DNA of 5,889 nucleotides from an uncultured Candidatus Saccharibacteria bacterium (GTDB lineage: Bacteria > Patescibacteriota > Saccharimonadia > Saccharimonadales > Saccharimonadaceae), in assembly GCA_948514425.1 (NCBI GenBank), contig CAOQYN010000035.1:1-5889 (forward strand), in the 5' to 3' direction. The translations under genes and the position numbers were made by a program. The notes under the pieces are model-generated. The model was not told the DNA's origin and ran no database searches. It saw only the letters and a program-made list of their open reading frames with translations. How positions within the stretch are numbered: the stretch's first letter is position 1; each line of letters starts with the position of its first letter. Of the stretch, positions 1-5,868 are shown one piece after another.

Positions 1-180
1 AAACCGGCCCAACGGTAGCTGTCGTTTGACGGGTACACCTCAGTAGGAAGCACGCCCAAGTAGTAGGTAACAGACGCAGAAGTAGCTACACGTGACCAGT
101 CATAGAGACTGCGGCCGACGACGTCAGCCAAACCGTCATTAAGAGGGACCCACCCACTACGGACAAAAGCTAAGGGTAGG
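1..180 (-). other. Adenine-depleted 3' segment of the FISUMP gene, candidate DGR variable region
   Basis: On the coding (minus) strand this stretch has 25 A in 180 bases (14%), against 97 in 360 (27%) for the adjacent 181-540. It encodes residues ~467-525, the end of the predicted lectin-like fold. Codon style also changes: many C-ending codons (GTC, GAC, GGC, CGC, CTC, GCC, ATC, TCC) replace the GCG/ACT/GGT style of the rest. Diversity-generating retroelements (DGRs) rewrite A positions of a template into any base at the 3' end of a C-type-lectin-like gene, which would leave such depletion. A cassette swapped in from a paralogue is an alternative. No template repeat or reverse transcriptase is inside the window. 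Confidence 0.35.
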
Positions 181-1577
181 GAGATGATGTTGGAGGCGCC
201 CTCTGCACCACTTGCCGCGTTATACTTGATCAGTAAGTTATAGAAGCTTCCAGAAACATTGTTATTCATGGTTCCAGATAAAGGCAATACCCAGTTCCCC
301 CCTGTCCCACTAGGACAAATAGATGCAGCTGCATTCGCCCCGTCAGTTGTAACCGCAGCACCAGTACCAGCAGTCGCAGTATTGAACTGATAGTAGTTAC
401 CGATCAAATAGTGTGCATCATACGTATGAGCTGTCGGATCATAAGCAGTTATATTCCCACTCGCATCCTTAGTGGCTTGGAAAGTTGGTTTCCAGACACT
501 ACTATCGCTCACATCAATGAACCGTGTACATTTGCTAATACTTTCACCAGTATTTACCGTACAGCTCGTTCCATCGCTTGGATTGCTCAGAACATATTTA
601 CCCAAATTCCAACTCCGAGTGTCTGTTTGCGAACCACCACCACTTACAGCAGCTGGAACCGTCGTCTCAGTAGTTTTTGGCAAATTGTTAGTACCATCAC
701 CAGCACCCTTCCACTCAAAAGTACCTGTGCCAGTCGCGTTCGATGCCAAAACACCGTTCGTACTATCAATATTCAACGCCAAGTTCTGCGTCATCCAACA
801 GTTACCATCTTTCATTTTGGTCACGAAGTAAGAATTACCGTCACGGTCATCAATTAACTGCTTTTCAGCATGTTCAGGGCTTGTCTTACAGATATCACCA
901 GTCATCTCTTGCATATAAGTCAACTGGGTCAAACTAGTCACGGTCTCTGGATTAGCAATCACACTTACAACTACCTTATTGGTATACTCACCAGTAGGCA
1001 AATCCGTACCAATTTTCGCACCAAAAGCCAAAGTGTAGTTATCTGCAGCACCACCAGCAGCTACAGTATCTGTCTCAATAATTGGCGTACCAGCAGTCGC
1101 AGGTACCGCTTTATAAGACGCCGTATTAGCATCTATGCCTTTACCCAAAGCATAACCCCAAGTATTCTTCACGAAAGTGCTAGGAGTCTGCGTACCACTA
1201 ACCGCACCGACCGTATTTCCAGCCGCACTCTTCAAAGTCTGTTCACCATTCTCTGTTTTCATATAAAGCGAATAACCATCCGAGCTATTTGTATTCACTG
1301 ATAATTGCGCTGTACCAGCGCCAAAAGCCCCAGTTGTCGTCGGAGTAATATCAAATTCAACTCCATTTTGCAGAGACAACGAAACTGTAGGCTTAATATA
1401 CATCCGCGCCTCAGTCGTCTGCGCAACCGTCACCGGAGTGCCATCATCCGTCGTCGTTAAAGCGCTCGCGCCGTTGCTGCTAATCGGACAAAGCATTGCT
1501 ATAGTGAGTAACCCCAACACACCACAACAACCAGCTAGCCCGAGATAGCTGCGTTTTATAGTTTTGTTTAATTTCAT
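1..1577 (-). CDS. Exported FISUMP-domain surface protein, C-terminus cut by window edge
   Basis: Reading right to left, an ATG at 1575-1577 opens 525 intact codons with no stop before the left edge. AAGGA (1586-1590) lies 8 nt upstream. Residues about 10-34 are a hydrophobic export segment after a basic N-terminus (KLNKTIKR), with an ASA signal-peptidase-like site near residues 37-39. Residues ~50-212 are a Thr/Gly/Ala-rich, probably beta-sandwich region. From ~220 the protein matches the FISUMP (Fibrobacter succinogenes major paralogous) family: DGNSYFVTKM at 246 and KDGNCWMTQNLAL at 256-268, with scattered cysteines (230, 260, 339, 350, 431) that could form disulfides outside the cell. Family members usually end in a GF-x-VRC-like motif, and the frame is cut at ...YRWAG(F), so probably only a handful of residues are missing. 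Role and ligand are unknown; attachment or host-cell recognition is inference. The last ~60 codons differ in composition (separate entry). Confidence 0.88.
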   Translation of the reverse strand, partial: MKLNKTIKRSYLGLAGCCGVLGLLTIAMLCPISSNGASALTTTDDGTPVTVAQTTEARMYIKPTVSLSLQNGVEFDITPTTTGAFGAGTAQLSVNTNSSDGYSLYMKTENGEQTLKSAAGNTVGAVSGTQTPSTFVKNTWGYALGKGIDANTASYKAVPATAGTPIIETDTVAAGGAADNYTLAFGAKIGTDLPTGEYTNKVVVSVIANPETVTSLTQLTYMQEMTGDICKTSPEHAEKQLIDDRDGNSYFVTKMKDGNCWMTQNLALNIDSTNGVLASNATGTGTFEWKGAGDGTNNLPKTTETTVPAAVSGGGSQTDTRSWNLGKYVLSNPSDGTSCTVNTGESISKCTRFIDVSDSSVWKPTFQATKDASGNITAYDPTAHTYDAHYLIGNYYQFNTATAGTGAAVTTDGANAAASICPSGTGGNWVLPLSGTMNNNVSGSFYNLLIKYNAASGAEGASNIISLPLAFVRSGWVPLNDGLADVVGRSLYDWSRVATSASVTYYLGVLPTEVYPSNDSYRWAG

Positions 1578-1631
1578 TTTCTTTGTCCTTTTTGTGAACT
1601 TATTTTATAAACGTGACCTTATATACCTCTC

Positions 1632-1660
1632 ATTATCGCAAAGCGTGAGCGTAATGTCAA
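1632..1660 (-). promoter_or_regulatory. Sigma70-type promoter of the FISUMP gene
   Basis: On the minus strand a perfect TTGACA (1655-1660) and GATAAT (1632-1637) are separated by 17 bases. Transcription would begin near 1625, giving a leader of about 48 nt that contains the AAGGA ribosome site at 1586-1590. The nearly consensus boxes suggest strong expression independent of infB. Confidence 0.8.
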
Positions 1661-1700
1661 TACTTTTTATGCTAATTTCACGACAGGTGAAGAAACCTGC

Positions 1701-1729
1701 AAAAAACAGCTTTGCGCTTCTAGCAAAGC
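1701..1729 (-). terminator. Intrinsic terminator downstream of infB
   Basis: Minus-strand GCTTTGC and GCAAAGC (1723-1729 and 1709-1715) form a 7-bp stem with a 7-nt loop, followed by TGTTTTTT (1701-1708). It lies about 100 bases past the infB stop and upstream of the FISUMP promoter, so it separates the two transcription units. Confidence 0.75.
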
Positions 1730-1748
1730 ATGTTATGATAAAACTACC

Positions 1749-1790
1749 GAAAGCGTCCTACTGTTGTAAACAGTAGGACGCTTTCTTTTT
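1749..1790 (+). terminator. 17-bp perfect hairpin with plus-strand T-run
   Basis: Bases 1749-1765 and 1769-1785 are exact reverse complements around a 3-nt loop (GTA), followed on the plus strand by TTTTTATT (1786-1793). On the minus strand the stem is followed only by a displaced TTTT, so the plus direction looks canonical, although it could also help end infB transcripts. No convincing plus-strand gene precedes it. It may block antisense transcription into infB or end a small RNA (see findings). Confidence 0.7.
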
Positions 1791-1826
1791 ATTACCAGGA
1801 CGCACCACATCTTAGTGGCACATCTT

Positions 1827-3644
1827 CTACTCTCCCAATTTTCTCTGTCTTCGCTCGCGTGTAAAGAATTCTAGTTTATCGCCAACCTCCAGCATCACTT
1901 TCTTTTCCGTCTTCATCGCAAGCCCCCCTACCTCATTCTCAATCAACTCCTTAGCGTCAATTTTTTCCTTCTGTACACTTTCAACCACAGCTTCACCCAG
2001 AACTTCCTTCTTTCTGAAAACTCGCACGTTTGCTTCTGGTACAACCTTCCCGCTCGCCACCTTGCCCCCCGCAATCAGTTCTGTCTTTGTTACTCTAAAC
2101 ACGCCCATGACATCCATAGTACCGATCTCTGTCTCGACTACTTCTTCGCCCAATAATTCTTCCATGCTCACGCGCGCATCATCTAATAACTCATAAATCA
2201 CTCTAAAATTCCGTACTTCTACCCCATCCCTTGCAGCCATTTTCGCAATATTAGTTGGCACACTCACATTAAACCCATAAACCACTGTATTATCACCCGC
2301 TGCCATATAAACATCATTTTCCGTCACATCACCAACACCAGTCGCTACAATGTTTAACGTCACCTCGCCTTTTGTATCAATCAACTTCAGCGAATCTACC
2401 ACACTCGTCACACTCCCCAGTGCATCGCCCTTCACGATCACATTAAAGACTTTTGAATTATCCTCTACATTCATCATCCTAAGCAAATCCGTACTGGTCA
2501 CATTGGCGCTAGCTGCATCATCTGCTGCCCCTTGAGCATTCAACAAGGCTGCTTTTCGCGCACTCTTCTCATCCTGATATTCCAAAAACCTGTCACCAAA
2601 GTTCGGTAATTCCTTAAATCCAGTCACAGTTACGGGAGTACTTGGCCCCGCTTTTCCTTTTGGCTTACCACGAAAATCCGTCATTGTTCGTATCTTGCCA
2701 TAAACACTCCCCGCCACTACAAACTCCCCCACCCTTAATTCGCCACCCGTCACCAGCAGATTCACCACGCTTCCCTTACCTGTCTCCATGTGACTCTCAA
2801 TCACCAGCCCTTCCGCCGGAATTTCAACATCCGCCTTCAACTCTTCAACGTCTGCCACCAATAAAATACTCTCCAATAATTTCTCCAACCCCTCCCCAGT
2901 TTTTGCACTTACTGGCACCATAATAATATCACCACCCCATTCTTCTGGCATCAAACCATGTTCTGCCAAGCCTGCTTTTGTCCGCTCAATATCCGCCCCT
3001 TCGCGGTCAATTTTATTAATCGCCACCACAATCTTCGCATTTGCTCCTTGAGCAAACTTAATTGCTTCCACTGTCTGCGGCTTTACTCCATCATCCGCCG
3101 CCACCACAATCACCACAATATCAGTCAACATCGCTCCATGCTGACGAATCGCTGCAAACGCTTCATGCCCCGGCGTATCCAAAAAAGTAATCTTCCGCCC
3201 CTCATGTTCCAACTGATACGCTGAAATGTGTTGCGTAATACCACCTGCCTCCGATTCCACCGTCTTTTTATGTAGCAAATTATCAAGCAAAGTCGTTTTA
3301 CCATGGTCGACATGCCCCATCACTGCCACTACCGGCGGACGCGGCACCGCATCCTTACTTAATTCTCGACGTCCATTCTCTGACAATTTCGAAGCTGTGT
3401 TTTTACGCTCCAACTTTACATCTGTCATCCCCAATTCCTGAATCATAATCTCCGCTGTCTCAAAATCCAGCCGCTGATTAATCGTCGCGACAATTCCATT
3501 CTTAAATAATTCGCCAATCAAAGTTGTTACCGCCAGACCCAAAGCCTGTGCCAACTCATCCACCGTAATCGAGCCAGCGATCCGAATCACTTTTTCCGTC
3601 TCGCCCTGATTTTTCGCACTCGCCGCATCAGTCGTTCCACTCAT
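1827..3644 (-). CDS. infB: Translation initiation factor IF-2, short form
   Basis: IF-2 is the GTPase that brings fMet-tRNA to the 30S subunit and promotes 50S joining. Numbering from the chosen start (605 aa), residues ~20-71 form the IF2_N helical module. The G domain carries GHVDHGKT (110-117), switch I GGITQHISA (134-142), DTPGH (156-160), NKID (210-213) and SAK (246-248). Domain II follows at ~275-362, domain III at ~399-490 (FNVIVKGDALGSV), and the C-terminal beta-barrel to the end. The long N-terminal extension of E. coli IF-2 is absent. The start is ATG 3642-3644, because AAAGGAG (3650-3656) sits 5 nt ahead. A TTG at 3666-3668 and an ATG at 3663-3665 in the same frame lie at or just beside the predicted transcription start and inside or before the ribosome site. 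The C-terminal domain has IAGGKV where many bacteria have IAGC. Stop is TAG at 1827-1829. Confidence 0.97.
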   Translation of the reverse strand: MSGTTDAASAKNQGETEKVIRIAGSITVDELAQALGLAVTTLIGELFKNGIVATINQRLDFETAEIMIQELGMTDVKLERKNTASKLSENGRRELSKDAVPRPPVVAVMGHVDHGKTTLLDNLLHKKTVESEAGGITQHISAYQLEHEGRKITFLDTPGHEAFAAIRQHGAMLTDIVVIVVAADDGVKPQTVEAIKFAQGANAKIVVAINKIDREGADIERTKAGLAEHGLMPEEWGGDIIMVPVSAKTGEGLEKLLESILLVADVEELKADVEIPAEGLVIESHMETGKGSVVNLLVTGGELRVGEFVVAGSVYGKIRTMTDFRGKPKGKAGPSTPVTVTGFKELPNFGDRFLEYQDEKSARKAALLNAQGAADDAASANVTSTDLLRMMNVEDNSKVFNVIVKGDALGSVTSVVDSLKLIDTKGEVTLNIVATGVGDVTENDVYMAAGDNTVVYGFNVSVPTNIAKMAARDGVEVRNFRVIYELLDDARVSMEELLGEEVVETEIGTMDVMGVFRVTKTELIAGGKVASGKVVPEANVRVFRKKEVLGEAVVESVQKEKIDAKELIENEVGGLAMKTEKKVMLEVGDKLEFFTRERRQRKLGE

Positions 3645-3673
3645 CGCCGCTCCTTTCTTAAACATCAAAAGTT

Positions 3674-3701
3674 ATTATATGCTCTCCTTATTCTACCACA
3701 A
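3674..3701 (-). promoter_or_regulatory. infB promoter
   Basis: Minus-strand TTGTGG (3696-3701), 16-base spacer and a perfect TATAAT (3674-3679). The start point near 3667 gives a leader of about 23 nt carrying the AAAGGAG ribosome site, which supports the ATG at 3642-3644 as the infB start. Confidence 0.65.
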
Positions 3702-3716
3702 AAAACTACAAATACC

Positions 3717-3747
3717 AAAAAAACCCGACAATCTCTGCCTAGGGTTT
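3717..3747 (-). terminator. Terminator after tRNA-Asn
   Basis: On the minus strand AAACCC (3742-3747) pairs with GGGTTT (3721-3726), and inside it GGCA pairs with TGTC around GAGAT, leaving a 2-nt bulge. A run of seven T (3717-3723, partly in the stem) follows. It lies ~17 nt beyond the tRNA 3' end, between the tRNA and the infB promoter, so the two are separate units. Confidence 0.7.
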
Positions 3748-3763
3748 CACTAAATCATCTTTT

Positions 3764-3838
3764 TGGCTCCCCGGACTGGACTCGAACCAGTAACCTCGAA
3801 GTTAACAGCTTCTTGCTCCACCATTGAGCTACCGGGGA
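3764..3838 (-). tRNA. tRNA-Asn (anticodon GUU), CCA encoded
   Basis: The minus strand folds as a full cloverleaf. Acceptor TCCCCGG (3832-3838) pairs with CCGGGGA (3768-3774), and the D stem is GCTC/GAGC. The anticodon loop is CTGTTAA with anticodon GTT. The T arm is ACTGG-TTCGAGT-CCAGT, discriminator is G, then CCA at 3764-3766. The T arm and GCCA end match bacterial tRNA-Asn closely. The outermost anticodon-stem pair (27-43) is A-G, a mild mismatch. CCA is genomically encoded, so no nucleotidyltransferase step is needed for primary maturation. Confidence 0.96.
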
Positions 3839-3872
3839 TCATTTCGGTCAGCATCACCAACCGTACAAAACT

Positions 3873-3899
3873 ATTATACCACACTTTTTCAAAAAACAA
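3873..3899 (-). promoter_or_regulatory. tRNA-Asn promoter
   Basis: Minus strand: perfect TATAAT (3873-3878) preceded by TGG, an extended -10 element, with a weak TTGTTT -35 (3894-3899) at a short 15-base spacing. Transcription would start near 3866, about 28 nt before the mature tRNA 5' end. Confidence 0.6.
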
Positions 3900-3991
3900 G
3901 CAAAAACCCTTCCTACTTAAATAACATTCAGCTATTTAGTCCAAAACTGTATAAATTTTTACCTCACCAATCCCAAAATCATCCCCTCATC

Positions 3992-4020
3992 TTGACTTTT
4001 TATATCATCTGTGCTATAAT
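3992..4020 (+). promoter_or_regulatory. Promoter of the DUF2726 gene
   Basis: TTGACT (3992-3997), 17-base spacer, TATAAT (4015-4020), with an upstream TGC making an extended -10. Transcription should start near 4027, giving a ~25-nt leader that contains GGGTGG (4030-4035). It diverges from the tRNA promoter. The ~90 bases between the two promoters show only AT-rich sequence and one weak TAAATA/TATTTA dyad. Confidence 0.8.
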
Positions 4021-4051
4021 GGAAGGATAGGGTGGTTAATTTTATTTGATT

Positions 4052-4600
4052 ATGGACACAATTTTTATCACTATTGCCGGTGTGGCCACCGCCACTTTTC
4101 TCGTATTATCTATTTTTGTCATGGTTTCCTCTCAGCGTCGTCGTCGCGACGCCATTGATCGTTTTCGTTATCGTCCTCGCAAACAGCTAATGATCGGCAA
4201 TCAAAAACATTGCTTCCAACTCTTAAACGATATTTTTGGTCAACGTTTTTACATTATCCCTGATGTTAGCCTTTCCGCTCTCTTAAGCCACAAAGTCGGC
4301 AGCCAAAACCGCCACGAAGCTTATAGCTTTATCGAAAACAAGACTGTTGACTTCGTGTTTTGTAACAAACGTACTTTACGCCCTGTTTGCGCAGTCAAAC
4401 TCGACGATGGCACAAAATCCAAAAACGACATCGGCAGTGATCCAAAAGACATGGAAAAATTCTTCCGTAGCGCTCGCCTCCCCTTTGTTCGTATTGAAAA
4501 ACCCGCCAAACTCGACCGCCAAACCATCATCGAGGAATTCTCCCGCGTCATCTATGAAACCAGTATTATCGAACCCAAGAAAAATAAGCCTAAAAAATAA
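4052..4600 (+). CDS. Membrane-anchored DUF2726 protein
   Basis: 182 residues. Residues 4-27 form one transmembrane helix (IFITIAGVATATFLVLSIFV), followed by QRRRRD, so the rest should face the cytoplasm. Residues ~42-150 match DUF2726: LLNDIFGQRFYIIPDVSL (57-74), the core VDFVFCNKRTLRPVCAVKLDDG (99-120, cited as two halves around the RTLRP turn) and ARLPFVRI (141-148). The family resembles restriction-endonuclease-like folds with an acidic-x-acidic core; activity here is untested. The usual acidic residue before LDD appears as Lys116 (from my memory of the family). The tail is Lys/Pro-rich (EPKKNKPKK). The start is uncertain: ATG 4052 is 16 nt from GGTGG, and an in-frame TTG at 4046 is 10 nt from it and would add two residues. 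It is a single-gene unit with its own promoter and terminator, convergent with rpsA. Confidence 0.85.
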   Translation: MDTIFITIAGVATATFLVLSIFVMVSSQRRRRDAIDRFRYRPRKQLMIGNQKHCFQLLNDIFGQRFYIIPDVSLSALLSHKVGSQNRHEAYSFIENKTVDFVFCNKRTLRPVCAVKLDDGTKSKNDIGSDPKDMEKFFRSARLPFVRIEKPAKLDRQTIIEEFSRVIYETSIIEPKKNKPKK

Positions 4601-4623
4601 GAGACCTAAGTCTCTTATTTTTT
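4592..4623. terminator. Bidirectional terminator between DUF2726 gene and rpsA
   Basis: Bases 4592-4605 and 4610-4623 are perfect reverse complements (14 bp) around the loop CTAA. The A-run on one side and T-run on the other serve both strands. The TAA stop of the DUF2726 gene (4598-4600) lies inside the left arm, and the rpsA stop (4641-4643) is 17 nt from the right arm. Confidence 0.88.
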
Positions 4624-4640
4624 ATCAACGACACTGAGTA

Positions 4641-5702
4641 TTACCCAATCGTCAAACTAATCTTGCGACCATCTCGGTCAATATCCAAGATTCGGAATTT
4701 CTTTCGTTCATTCAAGGTAAACACCTTTTCTGGATCAGCATCATTACCATCACCTAGCTCCGATACATGTACCAAAGCCTCTACGGCTGGGGAAATCTGA
4801 ACAAAAGCACCAAACGGCGTAATCCGCGTAATCGTACCTTCGATCTCATCACCCCTCTTCAGACCCTCTACCTCAGAAAGCCATGGATCTTCCGTCAACT
4901 GTTTCATTGAAAGCGACAAACGTTCCTTATCGATCGCAATAATCTTCGCCTCGACCGTCTCACCCACCTTAACGTAATCGGCTGGATTATTCACGCGTTC
5001 CCAAGAAATTTCCGAGATATGAATCAGACCCTCAACACCATCAACATTCACGAATGCACCAAAGTCAACCACACCAGTCACCACACCCTTGACCACATCA
5101 CCGACATTCAACTCTGCAAATCTCTCTGCAAGACCGTCCTTAACAGCTTCTTTTTCAGAGAAAATTAGCTTATTATCTTTGCGATTCGCATCCAAAATCC
5201 GCACTTTCATCGCTTGTCCAACCAATGAGTTCAAACGCTGCAAGATCTCATCCTTGTCCGCACTACCCACTCGTGGATAATGCTCCGCTGACAACTGGCT
5301 CACTGGCAAGAATCCACGAATACCTTCGTATTCTGCCAACAAACCACCCCTATTAGCATCGAAAGGCGTCACCTCAATCACTTCACCAGCGTCAAGACGC
5401 TCTTGAATCTCATCCCAACCCTTCTCTTTTGCAGCCTTTCGCAGAGAAAGCAAGATGCTACCATCACCCATCTCCGACTCAATTACCGAAGCTGAAACTT
5501 CATCACCTACGTTCAAATTTCGTGCAAACGAAACCTCTCTACGTGGTACAACTCCAACTCCACGCGCACCAAGATCAACTAAAATCTCATGCTTTTTGAT
5601 CGACAGGATTTTCCCCGTTACTGTCTCCCCCACAACTGCCCGCTTTACGCTCTCATCCGAGCTCGCTAGCAATTCATCCATTGTTAGTTTGGCTTTTGCC
5701 AT
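4641..5702 (-). CDS. rpsA: Small ribosomal subunit protein S1, four-domain form
   Basis: S1 binds mRNA on the 30S subunit and helps load messages with weak or structured ribosome sites. The 353 residues contain four S1 (OB-fold) repeats: ~25-89 (GETVTGKILSIKKHEILVDL), ~105-184, ~200-268 (GDVVKGVVTGVVDFGAFVNV) and ~283-352 (GDEIEGTITRITPFGAFVQI). Repeats 3 and 4 show the classic FGAFV and L(I/V)H(I/V)SE motifs. E. coli S1 has six repeats; four is typical of shorter bacterial forms such as those of Firmicutes and many CPR lineages. The protein ends directly after repeat 4 with no tail. ATG at 5700-5702 is preceded by AAAGGA (5716-5721) at a long 13-nt spacing; an internal Met8 has no better site. 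The gene has its own promoters and a structured leader, and ends at the shared terminator with the DUF2726 gene. Confidence 0.93.
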   Translation of the reverse strand: MAKAKLTMDELLASSDESVKRAVVGETVTGKILSIKKHEILVDLGARGVGVVPRREVSFARNLNVGDEVSASVIESEMGDGSILLSLRKAAKEKGWDEIQERLDAGEVIEVTPFDANRGGLLAEYEGIRGFLPVSQLSAEHYPRVGSADKDEILQRLNSLVGQAMKVRILDANRKDNKLIFSEKEAVKDGLAERFAELNVGDVVKGVVTGVVDFGAFVNVDGVEGLIHISEISWERVNNPADYVKVGETVEAKIIAIDKERLSLSMKQLTEDPWLSEVEGLKRGDEIEGTITRITPFGAFVQISPAVEALVHVSELGDGNDADPEKVFTLNERKKFRILDIDRDGRKISLTIG

Positions 5703-5715
5703 ATTATTATAATTA

Positions 5716-5721
5716 TCCTTT
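5716..5721 (-). promoter_or_regulatory. rpsA ribosome binding site with long spacing
   Basis: Minus-strand AAAGGA ends 13 nt before the ATG, and the spacer (5703-5715) is purely A/T. The usual distance is 5-9 nt. The site lies only 5 nt from the base of the leader hairpin, so folding could affect access to it. Confidence 0.5.
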
Positions 5722-5726
5722 CTTCA

Positions 5727-5775
5727 GGTTCGTTCAAAAACCCCGAATCCTCTTCTCGAAATTTCTGAACGAACC
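5727..5775 (-). promoter_or_regulatory. Long-armed hairpin in the rpsA leader
   Basis: GGTTCGTTCA (minus strand, 5766-5775) and TGAACGAACC (5727-5736) are perfect 10-bp inverted arms around a 29-nt loop that itself contains GAAATTTC. The element fills most of the ~80-nt leader and ends 5 nt before the ribosome site. There is no T-run after the second arm, so it is not a simple terminator. Autoregulation by S1 or mRNA stabilisation is inference. Confidence 0.6.
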
Positions 5776-5790
5776 CAAAATCCACCACTA

Positions 5791-5819
5791 ATTATAACAA
5801 ACTTACTAAAATCTGTCTA
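5791..5819 (-). promoter_or_regulatory. Proximal rpsA promoter
   Basis: Minus-strand TAGACA (5814-5819), 17-base spacer, TATAAT (5791-5796). The start near 5784 yields a leader of about 80 nt. The -35 lies within an inverted repeat, CTGTCT-AG-AGACAG (5813-5826), which could be an operator. Confidence 0.7.
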
Positions 5820-5840
5820 GAGACAGCTCAAGATAGGTTC

Positions 5841-5868
5841 ATTATAACTATTTAGAACAACATGTAAA
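5841..5868 (-). promoter_or_regulatory. Possible distal rpsA promoter
   Basis: Minus-strand TTTACA (5863-5868), 16-base spacer, TATAAT (5841-5846), 50 bases upstream of the proximal -10 box. The region is AT-rich and a further TATAAT sits at the right edge (5884-5889), so chance matches are possible. Confidence 0.4.

Noticed and set aside
411..1301. Several plus-strand open frames (411-857, 472-831, 870-1301)
   Set aside because: They lie antisense to the continuous FISUMP frame, lack ribosome sites and recognisable domains, and have Ser/Thr/Arg-rich composition expected of a mirror frame.
1684..1699. Small CAGGT/ACCTG hairpin
   Set aside because: Only 5 bp with a 6-nt loop and no T-run; too weak to call as a terminator or operator.
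1564..1776. Plus-strand 70-codon open frame in the FISUMP-infB gap
   Set aside because: It runs over the FISUMP promoter and start, ends inside the terminator hairpin and has no ribosome site; a non-coding explanation is simpler.
3645..3668. Upstream TTG/ATG starts for infB
   Set aside because: They fall at the predicted transcription start and the frame between them and 3644 is the ribosome binding site itself.
3824..4030. Plus-strand 68-codon open frame
   Set aside because: It overlaps the tRNA-Asn 5' end and both divergent promoters, and shows no protein-like features.
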